This document shows positions 1-8,791 of a stretch of DNA of 64,000 bases, piece by piece. A program made the position numbers and the translations under genes. Each line of letters begins with the position of its first letter. Position 1 is the first letter of the stretch. This DNA is from Auanema rhodensis (lineage: Eukaryota; Nematoda; Chromadorea; Rhabditida; Rhabditidae), in contig OZ059896.1 in the NCBI GenBank assembly GCA_964057225.1, positions 18,720,501 through 18,784,500 on the forward strand. The letters run 5' to 3'. A model generated the notes under the pieces. That model searched no databases. It saw nothing but the letters and a program-made list of their open reading frames with translations, and had not been told where the DNA came from.

Positions 1-7
1 GTTGGGT

Positions 8-15
8 TATACAAA
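8..15 (+). promoter_or_regulatory. TATA-like element upstream of the tRNA (representative, unit 1)
   Basis: The sequence tatacaaa lies 34 to 27 bases before the mature tRNA 5' end. I saw it in every unit looked at, including the ggggtata variants. Upstream TATA-like elements assist Pol III (TFIIIB) at some plant and insect tRNA genes. The position fits that role, but conservation is expected in a homogenised repeat, so function is inference. Confidence 0.35.
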
Positions 16-48
16 TTGTCTAATTAGAATGCGATTTACATGGCCTTG

Positions 49-59
49 TGGTCTAATGG
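49..59 (+). promoter_or_regulatory. Pol III box A (representative, unit 1)
   Basis: TGGTCTAATGG matches the TFIIIC box A consensus TRGYNNANNNG and covers tRNA bases 8 to 19. Classes B, C, E, G and H read TGGCCTAATGG, which matches equally well. The units at 21501 and 56578 carry changes inside this box. Confidence 0.85.
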
Positions 60-92
60 ATAAGGCGTCGGACTTCGGATCCGAATGTTGTA

Positions 93-103
93 GGTTCGAG
101 TCC
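93..103 (+). promoter_or_regulatory. Pol III box B (representative, unit 1)
   Basis: GGTTCGAGTCC is a perfect match to box B (GGTTCGANTCC), spanning the T-arm. It is unchanged in nearly all units. Only the units at 8300 and 9055 read GACTCC, which changes the degenerate position and should be tolerated. Confidence 0.9.
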
Positions 104-114
104 TGCCAGGGTTG

Positions 115-418
115 TTATTTTTTGTTTCAAAAAAATCATTACCTGATAGTTTACATGTTTTATGCTGTATTATCTCATACAATTGAAAAAAATACTAGCA
201 GTAAAACAAATGCAGTGATGATATTCTCGAGAATGTTCCTATTCAGAGTGAGAAAATATCAAAAATTTCAAGACGGTTTTCTCATAAGGTACTAAAATAA
301 AAGTATTATTTCATATTATTATTTTTTCAGACCTAGAATCGATAAAAAAAATCAACTACATTTTAGTGAGTTACTAGGTTGGGTTATACAAATTGTCTAA
401 TTTGAATGCGATTTAAAT
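115..418 (+). other. AT-rich intergenic spacer (representative, 304 bp)
   Basis: This is the stretch between the first two tRNAs and stands for all spacers in the array. It holds the T6 terminator, a 12-bp perfect palindrome attctcgagaat (222-233), an intron-like segment from GT at 289 to AG at 330, and an A8 run close to the unit end. I found no second RNA gene, no poly-A tail of a retroposon and no convincing coding potential in it. Open frames that cross it begin at TTG and run through the tRNA. Confidence 0.8.
118..123 (+). terminator. Pol III oligo-T terminator (representative, unit 1)
   Basis: Six T in a row begin four bases after the discriminator base, in the context ttattttttg. The same run stands at unit offset 118-123 in all classes. 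Four or more T on the non-template strand is the normal Pol III stop, so each gene has its own terminator and the trailer would be short. Confidence 0.85.
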
Positions 419-491
419 GGCCTTGTGGCCTAATGGATAAGGCGTCGGACTTCGGATCCGAAGATTGTAGGTTCGAGTCCTGCCAGGGTCG
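419..491 (+). tRNA. tRNA-Arg-TCG: tRNA-Arg (anticodon UCG)
   Basis: Unit 2 (378-754), class B. Differs from unit 1 by C11 (Watson-Crick with G24), variable loop AGAUU and C72 (pairs with G1). This is the best-paired version of the gene and the commonest in the array. Confidence 0.97.
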
Positions 492-795
492 TTATTTTTT
501 GTTTCAAAACAATCATTACCTGATAGTTTACATGTTTTATTCTATATTATCTCATACAATTGAAAAAAATACTAGCAGTAAAACAAATGCAGTGTTAATA
601 TTCTCGAGAATGTTCCTATTCAGAGTGAGAAAATATCGAAAATTTCCCGAAGCTTTTCTCATAAGGTACTAAAATAAAAGTATTATTTCATATTATTATT
701 TTTTCAGACCTAGAATCGATAAAAAAAATTAACTACATTTTAGTGAGTTACTGGGTTGGGTTATACAAATTGTCTAATTAGAATGCGATTTACAT

Positions 796-868
796 GGCCT
801 TGTGGCCTAATGGATAAGGCGTCGGACTTCGGATCCGAAGATTTTAGGTTCGAGTCCTGTCAGGGTCG
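796..868 (+). tRNA. tRNA-Arg-TCG: tRNA-Arg (anticodon UCG), T-stem mismatch
   Basis: Unit 3 (755-1132), class C. As class B except that G49-C65, the first T-stem pair, has become U49/U65. All other stems, both promoter boxes and the anticodon are intact. Confidence 0.88.
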
Positions 869-1173
869 TTATTTTTTGTTTTAAAAAAATCATTACCTGA
901 TAGTTTACATTTTTTATTCTGTATTATCTCATACAATTGAAAAAAATACTAGCAGTAAAACAAATGCAGTGATAATATTCTCGAAAATGTTCCTATTCAG
1001 AGTGAGAAAGTATCAAAAATTGCCCGAAGGTTTTCTCATAAGGTACTAAAAGAAAAGTATTATTTCATATTATTATTTTTTCAGACCTAGAATCGATAAA
1101 AAAAAATCAACTACATTTTAGTGAGTTACTAGGTTGGGTTATACAAATTGCCTAATTTGAATGCGATTTAAAT

Positions 1174-1246
1174 GGCCTTGTGGCCTAATGGATAAGGCGT
1201 CGGACTTCGGATCCGAAGATTGTAGGTTCGAGTCCTGCCAGGGTCG
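1174..1246 (+). tRNA. tRNA-Arg-TCG: tRNA-Arg (anticodon UCG)
   Basis: Unit 4 (1133-1509), class B tRNA in a hybrid unit: B'-type head (attgcctaatttg) and B-type end (cccgaagc). Confidence 0.96.
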
Positions 1247-1550
1247 TTATTTTTTGTTTCAAAACAATCATTACCTGATAGTTTACATGTTTTATTCTAT
1301 ATTATCTCATACAATTGAAAAAAATACTAGCAGTAAAACAAATGCAGTGTTAATATTCTCGAGAATGTTCCTATTCAGAGTGAGAAAATATCGAAAATTT
1401 CCCGAAGCTTTTCTCATAAGGTACTAAAATAAAAGTATTATTTCATATTATTATTTTTTCAGACCTAGAATCGATAAAAAAAATTAACTACATTTTAGTG
1501 AGTTACTGGGTTGGGTTATACAAATTGTCTAATTAGAATGCGATTTAGAT

Positions 1551-1623
1551 GGCCTTGTGGTCTAATGGATAAGGCGTCGGACTTCGGATCCGAAGATTTT
1601 AGGTTCGAGTCCTGTCAGGGTCG
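1551..1623 (+). tRNA. tRNA-Arg-TCG: tRNA-Arg (anticodon UCG), T-stem mismatch
   Basis: Unit 5 (1510-1886), class D: U49/U65 mismatch as in class C, plus U11-G24 wobble in the D-stem and 5' flank ttagat. Confidence 0.87.
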
Positions 1624-1927
1624 TTATTTTTTGTTTTAAAAAAATCATTACCTGATAGTTTACATTTTTTATTCTGTATTATCTCATACAATTGAAAAAA
1701 ATACTAGCAGTAAAACAAATGCAGTGTTAATATTCTCGAGAATGTTCCTATTCAGAGTGAGAAAATATCGAAAATTTCCCGAAGGTTTTCTCATAAGGTA
1801 CTAAAATAAAAGTATTATTTCATATTATTATTTTTTCAGACCTAGAATCGATAAAAAAAATTAACTACATTTTAGTGAGTTACTGGGTTGGGTTATACAA
1901 ATTGTCTAATTAGAATGCGATTTACAT

Positions 1928-2000
1928 GGCCTTGTGGTCTAATGGATAAGGCGTCGGACTTCGGATCCGAATGTTGTAGGTTCGAGTCCTGCCAGGGTTG
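1928..2000 (+). tRNA. tRNA-Arg-TCG: tRNA-Arg (anticodon UCG)
   Basis: Unit 6 (1887-2263), class A. Confidence 0.96.
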
Positions 2001-2304
2001 TTATTTTTTGTTTCAAAAAAATCATTACCTGATAGTTTACATGTTTTATGCTGTATTATCTCATACAATTGAAAAAAATACTAGCAGTAAAACAAATGCA
2101 GTGATGATATTCTCGAGAATGTTCCTATTCAGAGTGAGAAAATATCAAAAATTTCAAGACGGTTTTCTCATAAGGTACTAAAATAAAAGTATTATTTCAT
2201 ATTATTATTTTTTCAGACCTAGAATCGATAAAAAAAATCAACTACATTTTAGTGAGTTACTAGGTTGGGTTATACAAATTGTCTAATTTGAATGCGATTT
2301 AAAT

Positions 2305-2377
2305 GGCCTTGTGGCCTAATGGATAAGGCGTCGGACTTCGGATCCGAAGATTGTAGGTTCGAGTCCTGCCAGGGTCG
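2305..2377 (+). tRNA. tRNA-Arg-TCG: tRNA-Arg (anticodon UCG)
   Basis: Unit 7 (2264-2640), class B. Confidence 0.96.
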
Positions 2378-2681
2378 TTATTTTTTGTTTCAAAACAATC
2401 ATTACCTGATAGTTTACATGTTTTATTCTATATTATCTCATACAATTGAAAAAAATACTAGCAGTAAAACAAATGCAGTGTTAATATTCTCGAGAATGTT
2501 CCTATTCAGAGTGAGAAAATATCGAAAATTTCCCGAAGCTTTTCTCATAAGGTACTAAAATAAAAGTATTATTTCATATTATTATTTTTTCAGACCTAGA
2601 ATCGATAAAAAAAATTAACTACATTTTAGTGAGTTACTGGGTTGGGTTATACAAATTGTCTAATTAGAATGCGATTTACAT

Positions 2682-2754
2682 GGCCTTGTGGCCTAATGGA
2701 TAAGGCGTCGGACTTCGGATCCGAAGATTTTAGGTTCGAGTCCTGTCAGGGTCG
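2682..2754 (+). tRNA. tRNA-Arg-TCG: tRNA-Arg (anticodon UCG), T-stem mismatch
   Basis: Unit 8 (2641-3018), class C, U49/U65. Confidence 0.88.
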
Positions 2755-3059
2755 TTATTTTTTGTTTTAAAAAAATCATTACCTGATAGTTTACATTTTT
2801 TATTCTGTATTATCTCATACAATTGAAAAAAATACTAGCAGTAAAACAAATGCAGTGATAATATTCTCGAAAATGTTCCTATTCAGAGTGAGAAAGTATC
2901 AAAAATTGCCCGAAGGTTTTCTCATAAGGTACTAAAAGAAAAGTATTATTTCATATTATTATTTTTTCAGACCTAGAATCGATAAAAAAAAATCAACTAC
3001 ATTTTAGTGAGTTACTAGGTTGGGTTATACAAATTGCCTAATTTGAATGCGATTTAAAT

Positions 3060-3132
3060 GGCCTTGTGGCCTAATGGATAAGGCGTCGGACTTCGGATCC
3101 GAAGATTGTAGGTTCGAGTCCTGCCAGGGTCG
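3060..3132 (+). tRNA. tRNA-Arg-TCG: tRNA-Arg (anticodon UCG)
   Basis: Unit 9 (3019-3395), class B' with attgcctaatttg head. Confidence 0.96.
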
Positions 3133-3436
3133 TTATTTTTTGTTTCAAAACAATCATTACCTGATAGTTTACATGTTTTATTCTATATTATCTCATACAA
3201 TTGAAAAAAATACTAGCAGTAAAACAAATGCAGTGTTAATATTCTCGAGAATGTTCCTATTCAGAGTGAGAAAATATCGAAAATTTCCCGAAGGTTTTCT
3301 CATAAGGTACTAAAATAAAAGTATTATTTCATATTATTATTTTTTCAGACCTAGAATCGATAAAAAAAATTAACTACATTTTAGTGAGTTACTGGGTTGG
3401 GTTATACAAATTGTCTAATTAGAATGCGATTTACAT

Positions 3437-3509
3437 GGCCTTGTGGTCTAATGGATAAGGCGTCGGATTTCGGATCCGAATGTTGTAGGTTCGAGTCCTG
3501 CCAGGGTTG
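3437..3509 (+). tRNA. tRNA-Arg-TCG: tRNA-Arg (anticodon UCG), U32 variant
   Basis: Unit 10 (3396-3772), class A with C32 changed to U in the anticodon loop; anticodon unchanged. Confidence 0.94.
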
Positions 3510-3813
3510 TTATTTTTTGTTTCAAAAAAATCATTACCTGATAGTTTACATGTTTTATGCTGTATTATCTCATACAATTGAAAAAAATACTAGCAGTAAA
3601 ACAAATGCAGTGATGATATTCTCGAGAATGTTCCTATTCAGAGTGAGAAAATATCAAAAATTTCAAGACGGTTTTCTCATAAGGTACTAAAATAAAAGTA
3701 TTATTTCATATTATTATTTTTTCAGACCTAGAATCGATAAAAAAAATCAACTACATTTTAGTGAGTTACTAGGTTGGGTTATACAAATTGTCTAATTTGA
3801 ATGCGATTTAAAT

Positions 3814-3886
3814 GGCCTTGTGGCCTAATGGATAAGGCGTCGGACTTCGGATCCGAAGATTGTAGGTTCGAGTCCTGCCAGGGTCG
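3814..3886 (+). tRNA. tRNA-Arg-TCG: tRNA-Arg (anticodon UCG)
   Basis: Unit 11 (3773-4149), class B. Confidence 0.96.
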
Positions 3887-4190
3887 TTATTTTTTGTTTC
3901 AAAACAATCATTACCTGATAGTTTACATGTTTTATTCTATATTATCTCATACAATTGAAAAAAATACTAGCAGTAAAACAAATGCAGTGTTAATATTCTC
4001 GAGAATGTTCCTATTCAGAGTGAGAAAATATCGAAAATTTCCCGAAGCTTTTCTCATAAGGTACTAAAATAAAAGTATTATTTCATATTATTATTTTTTC
4101 AGACCTAGAATCGATAAAAAAAATTAACTACATTTTAGTGAGTTACTGGGTTGGGTTATACAAATTGTCTAATTAGAATGCGATTTAGAT

Positions 4191-4263
4191 GGCCTTGTGG
4201 TCTAATGGATAAGGCGTCGGACTTCGGATCCGAAGATTTTAGGTTCGAGTCCTGTCAGGGTCG
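4191..4263 (+). tRNA. tRNA-Arg-TCG: tRNA-Arg (anticodon UCG), T-stem mismatch
   Basis: Unit 12 (4150-4526), class D, U49/U65. Confidence 0.87.
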
Positions 4264-4567
4264 TTATTTTTTGTTTTAAAAAAATCATTACCTGATAGTT
4301 TACATTTTTTATTCTGTATTATCTCATACAATTGAAAAAAATACTAGCAGTAAAACAAATGCAGTGTTAATATTCTCGAGAATGTTCCTATTCAGAGTGA
4401 GAAAATATCGAAAATTTCCCGAAGGTTTTCTCATAAGGTACTAAAATAAAAGTATTATTTCATATTATTATTTTTTCAGACCTAGAATCGATAAAAAAAA
4501 TTAACTACATTTTAGTGAGTTACTGGGTTGGGTTATACAAATTGTCTAATTAGAATGCGATTTACAT

Positions 4568-4640
4568 GGCCTTGTGGTCTAATGGATAAGGCGTCGGACT
4601 TCGGATCCGAATGTTGTAGGTTCGAGTCCTGCCAGGGTTG
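4568..4640 (+). tRNA. tRNA-Arg-TCG: tRNA-Arg (anticodon UCG)
   Basis: Unit 13 (4527-4903), class A. Confidence 0.96.
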
Positions 4641-4944
4641 TTATTTTTTGTTTCAAAAAAATCATTACCTGATAGTTTACATGTTTTATGCTGTATTATC
4701 TCATACAATTGAAAAAAATACTAGCAGTAAAACAAATGCAGTGATGATATTCTCGAGAATGTTCCTATTCAGAGTGAGAAAATATCAAAAATTTCAAGAC
4801 GGTTTTCTCATAAGGTACTAAAATAAAAGTATTATTTCATATTATTATTTTTTCAGACCTAGAATCGATAAAAAAAATCAACTACATTTTAGTGAGTTAC
4901 TAGGTTGGGTTATACAAATTGTCTAATTTGAATGCGATTTAAAT

Positions 4945-5017
4945 GGCCTTGTGGCCTAATGGATAAGGCGTCGGACTTCGGATCCGAAGATTGTAGGTTC
5001 GAGTCCTGCCAGGGTCG
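4945..5017 (+). tRNA. tRNA-Arg-TCG: tRNA-Arg (anticodon UCG)
   Basis: Unit 14 (4904-5280), class B. Confidence 0.96.
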
Positions 5018-5321
5018 TTATTTTTTGTTTCAAAACAATCATTACCTGATAGTTTACATGTTTTATTCTATATTATCTCATACAATTGAAAAAAATACTA
5101 GCAGTAAAACAAATGCAGTGTTAATATTCTCGAGAATGTTCCTATTCAGAGTGAGAAAATATCGAAAATTTCCCGAAGCTTTTCTCATAAGGTACTAAAA
5201 TAAAAGTATTATTTCATATTATTATTTTTTCAGACCTAGAATCGATAAAAAAAATTAACTACATTTTAGTGAGTTACTGGGTTGGGTTATACAAATTGTC
5301 TAATTAGAATGCGATTTACAT

Positions 5322-5394
5322 GGCCTTGTGGCCTAATGGATAAGGCGTCGGACTTCGGATCCGAAGATTTTAGGTTCGAGTCCTGTCAGGGTCG
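5322..5394 (+). tRNA. tRNA-Arg-TCG: tRNA-Arg (anticodon UCG), T-stem mismatch
   Basis: Unit 15 (5281-5658), class C, U49/U65. Confidence 0.88.
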
Positions 5395-5699
5395 TTATTT
5401 TTTGTTTTAAAAAAATCATTACCTGATAGTTTACATTTTTTATTCTGTATTATCTCATACAATTGAAAAAAATACTAGCAGTAAAACAAATGCAGTGATA
5501 ATATTCTCGAAAATGTTCCTATTCAGAGTGAGAAAGTATCAAAAATTGCCCGAAGGTTTTCTCATAAGGTACTAAAAGAAAAGTATTATTTCATATTATT
5601 ATTTTTTCAGACCTAGAATCGATAAAAAAAAATCAACTACATTTTAGTGAGTTACTAGGTTGGGTTATACAAATTGCCTAATTTGAATGCGATTTAAAT

Positions 5700-5772
5700 G
5701 GCCTTGTGGCCTAATGGATAAGGCGTCGGACTTCGGATCCGAAGATTGTAGGTTCGAGTCCTGCCAGGGTCG
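5700..5772 (+). tRNA. tRNA-Arg-TCG: tRNA-Arg (anticodon UCG)
   Basis: Unit 16 (5659-6035), class B'. Confidence 0.96.
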
Positions 5773-6076
5773 TTATTTTTTGTTTCAAAACAATCATTAC
5801 CTGATAGTTTACATGTTTTATTCTATATTATCTCATACAATTGAAAAAAATACTAGCAGTAAAACAAATGCAGTGTTAATATTCTCGAGAATGTTCCTAT
5901 TCAGAGTGAGAAAATATCGAAAATTTCCCGAAGGTTTTCTCATAAGGTACTAAAATAAAAGTATTATTTCATATTATTATTTTTTCAGACCTAGAATCGA
6001 TAAAAAAAATTAACTACATTTTAGTGAGTTACTGGGTTGGGTTATACAAATTGTCTAATTAGAATGCGATTTACAT

Positions 6077-6149
6077 GGCCTTGTGGTCTAATGGATAAGG
6101 CGTCGGATTTCGGATCCGAATGTTGTAGGTTCGAGTCCTGCCAGGGTTG
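6077..6149 (+). tRNA. tRNA-Arg-TCG: tRNA-Arg (anticodon UCG), U32 variant
   Basis: Unit 17 (6036-6412), class A with U32; spacer marks aatcgttacc and ttgtgctg, shared with the units at 7545, 18484 and 33571. Confidence 0.94.
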
Positions 6150-6453
6150 TTATTTTTTGTTTCAAAAAAATCGTTACCTGATAGTTTACATGTTTTGTGC
6201 TGTATTATCTCATACAATTGAAAAAAATACTAGCAGTAAAACAAATGCAGTGATGATATTCTCGAGAATGTTCCTATTCAGAGTGAGAAAATATCAAAAA
6301 TTTCAAGACGGTTTTCTCATAAGGTACTAAAATAAAAGTATTATTTCATATTATTATTTTTTCAGACCTAGAATCGATAAAAAAAATCAACTACATTTTA
6401 GTGAGTTACTAGGTTGGGTTATACAAATTGTCTAATTTGAATGCGATTTAAAT

Positions 6454-6526
6454 GGCCTTGTGGCCTAATGGATAAGACGTCGGACTTCGGATCCGAAGAT
6501 TGTAGGTTCGAGTCCTGCCAGGGTCG
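6454..6526 (+). tRNA. tRNA-Arg-TCG: tRNA-Arg (anticodon UCG), D-stem mismatch
   Basis: Unit 18 (6413-6789), class B with G24 changed to A (ataagacgt). This gives a C11/A24 mismatch in the four-pair D-stem, seen only here. Confidence 0.85.
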
Positions 6527-6830
6527 TTATTTTTTGTTTCAAAACAATCATTACCTGATAGTTTACATGTTTTATTCTATATTATCTCATACAATTGAAA
6601 AAAATACTAGCAGTAAAACAAATGCAGTGTTAATATTCTCGAGAATGTTCCTATTCAGAGTGAGAAAATATCGAAAATTTCCCGAAGCTTTTCTCATAAG
6701 GTACTAAAATAAAAGTATTATTTCATATTATTATTTTTTCAGACCTAGAATCGATAAAAAAAATTAACTACATTTTAGTGAGTTACTGGGTTGGGTTATA
6801 CAAATTGTCTAATTAGAATGCGATTTACAT

Positions 6831-6903
6831 GGCCTTGTGGCCTAATGGATAAGGCGTCGGACTTCGGATCCGAAGATTTTAGGTTCGAGTCCTGTCAGGG
6901 TCG
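6831..6903 (+). tRNA. tRNA-Arg-TCG: tRNA-Arg (anticodon UCG), T-stem mismatch
   Basis: Unit 19 (6790-7167), class C, U49/U65. Confidence 0.88.
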
Positions 6904-7208
6904 TTATTTTTTGTTTTAAAAAAATCATTACCTGATAGTTTACATTTTTTATTCTGTATTATCTCATACAATTGAAAAAAATACTAGCAGTAAAACAAAT
7001 GCAGTGATAATATTCTCGAAAATGTTCCTATTCAGAGTGAGAAAGTATCAAAAATTGCCCGAAGGTTTTCTCATAAGGTACTAAAAGAAAAGTATTATTT
7101 CATATTATTATTTTTTCAGACCTAGAATCGATAAAAAAAAATCAACTACATTTTAGTGAGTTACTAGGTTGGGTTATACAAATTGTCTAATTTGAATGCG
7201 ATTTAAAT

Positions 7209-7281
7209 GGCCTTGTGGCCTAATGGATAAGGCGTCGGACTTCGGATCCGAAGATTGTAGGTTCGAGTCCTGCCAGGGTCG
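7209..7281 (+). tRNA. tRNA-Arg-TCG: tRNA-Arg (anticodon UCG)
   Basis: Unit 20 (7168-7544), class B'; spacer has the private change aagaattatt. Confidence 0.96.
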
Positions 7282-7585
7282 TTATTTTTTGTTTCAAAAC
7301 AATCATTACCTGATAGTTTACATGTTTTATTCTATATTATCTCATACAATTGAAAAAAATACTAGCAGTAAAACAAATGCAGTGTTAATATTCTCGAGAA
7401 TGTTCCTATTCAGAGTGAGAAAATATCGAAAATTTCCCGAAGGTTTTCTCATAAGGTACTAAAATAAAAGAATTATTTCATATTATTATTTTTTCAGACC
7501 TAGAATCGATAAAAAAAATTAACTACATTTTAGTGAGTTACTGGGTTGGGTTATACAAATTGTCTAATTAGAATGCGATTTACAT

Positions 7586-7658
7586 GGCCTTGTGGTCTAA
7601 TGGATAAGGCGTCGGATTTCGGATCCGAATGTTGTAGGTTCGAGTCCTGCCAGGGTTG
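7586..7658 (+). tRNA. tRNA-Arg-TCG: tRNA-Arg (anticodon UCG), U32 variant
   Basis: Unit 21 (7545-7922), class A with U32 and ttgtgctg; C-type A9 tail makes the unit 378 bp, so it is an A/C hybrid. Confidence 0.94.
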
Positions 7659-7963
7659 TTATTTTTTGTTTCAAAAAAATCGTTACCTGATAGTTTACAT
7701 GTTTTGTGCTGTATTATCTCATACAATTGAAAAAAATACTAGCAGTAAAACAAATGCAGTGATGATATTCTCGAGAATGTTCCTATTCAGAGTGAGAAAA
7801 TATCAAAAATTTCAAGACGGTTTTCTCATAAGGTACTAAAATAAAAGTATTATTTCATATTATTATTTTTTCAGACCTAGAATCGATAAAAAAAAATCAA
7901 CTACATTTTAGTGAGTTACTAGGTTGGGTTATACAAATTGTCTAATTTGAATGCGATTTAAAT

Positions 7964-8036
7964 GGCCTTGTGGCCTAATGGATAAGGCGTCGGACTTCGG
8001 ATCCGAAGATTGTAGGTTCGAGTCCTGCCAGGGTCG
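7964..8036 (+). tRNA. tRNA-Arg-TCG: tRNA-Arg (anticodon UCG)
   Basis: Unit 22 (7923-8299), class B'. Confidence 0.96.
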
Positions 8037-8340
8037 TTATTTTTTGTTTCAAAACAATCATTACCTGATAGTTTACATGTTTTATTCTATATTATCTCAT
8101 ACAATTGAAAAAAATACTAGCAGTAAAACAAATGCAGTGTTAATATTCTCGAGAATGTTCCTATTCAGAGTGAGAAAATATCGAAAATTTCCCGAAGGTT
8201 TTCTCATAAGGTACTAAAATAAAAGTATTATTTCATATTATTATTTTTTCAGACCTAGAATCGATAAAAAAAATTAACTACATTTTAGTGAGTTACTGGG
8301 TTGGGTTATACAAATTGTCTAATTAGAATGCGATTTACAT

Positions 8341-8413
8341 GGCCTTGTGGTCTAATGGATAAGGCGTCGGACTTCGGATCCGAATGTTGTAGGTTCGACT
8401 CCTGCCAGGGTTG
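8341..8413 (+). tRNA. tRNA-Arg-TCG: tRNA-Arg (anticodon UCG), C59 variant
   Basis: Unit 23 (8300-8677), class A tRNA with G59 changed to C in the T-loop. The spacer is mosaic: A-type start, then C-type gataat and cgaaaa, then A-type caagacgg and a C-type A9 tail. Confidence 0.93.
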
Positions 8414-8718
8414 TTATTTTTTGTTTCAAAAAAATCATTACCTGATAGTTTACATGTTTTATGCTGTATTATCTCATACAATTGAGAAAAATACTAGCAG
8501 TAAAACAAATGCAGTGATAATATTCTCGAAAATGTTCCTATTCAGAGTGAGAAAGTATCAAAAATTTCAAGACGGTTTTCTCATAAGGTACTAAAATAAA
8601 AGTATTATTTCATATTATTATTTTTTCAGACCTAGAATCGATAAAAAAAAATCAACTACATTTTAGTGAGTTACTAGGTTGGGTTATACAAATTGTCTAA
8701 TTTGAATGCGATTTAAAT

Positions 8719-8791
8719 GGCCTTGTGGCCTAATGGATAAGGCGTCGGACTTCGGATCCGAAGATTGTAGGTTCGAGTCCTGCCAGGGTCG
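8719..8791 (+). tRNA. tRNA-Arg-TCG: tRNA-Arg (anticodon UCG)
   Basis: Unit 24 (8678-9054), class B'. Confidence 0.96.

Larger units (their letters stand above)
42..114 (+). tRNA. tRNA-Arg-TCG: tRNA-Arg (anticodon UCG)
   Basis: Unit 1 (1-377), class A; this entry describes the fold for all copies. The cloverleaf is complete: acceptor 42-48 with 107-113, D-stem 51-54 with 63-66, anticodon stem 68-72 with 80-84, variable loop 85-89, T-stem 90-94 with 102-106, discriminator G at 114. The anticodon loop CTTCGGA puts TCG at 75-77, which decodes CGA. A20 and C35, known arginine identity bases, are present. Class A has G1-U72 and G2-U71 wobble pairs, U11-G24 and variable loop AUGUU. There is no tRNA intron and CCA is not encoded, as is normal in eukaryotes. 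Boxes A and B and a T6 terminator support Pol III transcription of this copy by itself. Whether it is expressed cannot be told from sequence. Confidence 0.96.
1887..4526 (+). repeat. Seven-unit higher-order repeat A-B-C-B'-A-B-D
   Basis: Seven units, 2640 bp in total: the four-unit A-B-C-B' module (1509 bp) followed by the three-unit A-B-D module (1131 bp). The same modules recur through the array, e.g. A-B-C-B' at 4527-6035 and 54315-55823 and A-B-D at 15844-16974 and 53184-54314. Confidence 0.8.

Noticed and set aside
75-86. Palindrome ttcggatccgaa as a regulatory site
   Set aside because: In classes B to H it is fully explained by the anticodon arm, whose stem pairs TCGGA with TCCGA.
230-239. 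Heat-shock element (agaatgttcc) in the spacer
   Set aside because: Only two adjacent nGAAn/nTTCn units are present; the flanking pentamers do not fit and the C, E, F, G and H classes lose the GAA. Two units are expected by chance.
2-295. Open frames of 97, 88 or 62 codons in most units
   Set aside because: They start at TTG, read straight through the tRNA and its terminator, and differ between classes only because of stop codons in the spacer. C, D, F and G units have a stop soon after the tRNA. The apparent conserved protein is translated tRNA plus spacer.
289-330. A real spliced coding exon downstream of the tRNA
   Set aside because: Joining across the GT-AG segment gives a short open stretch only in A units. 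B-type tails put a stop right after it, the A9 tails shift the frame, and H units lose the GT. There is no consistent coding signal.
115-418. A second small RNA gene in the spacer
   Set aside because: No second box A/box B pair, no other cloverleaf, and no further T run preceded by a structured region on either strand that I could recognise.
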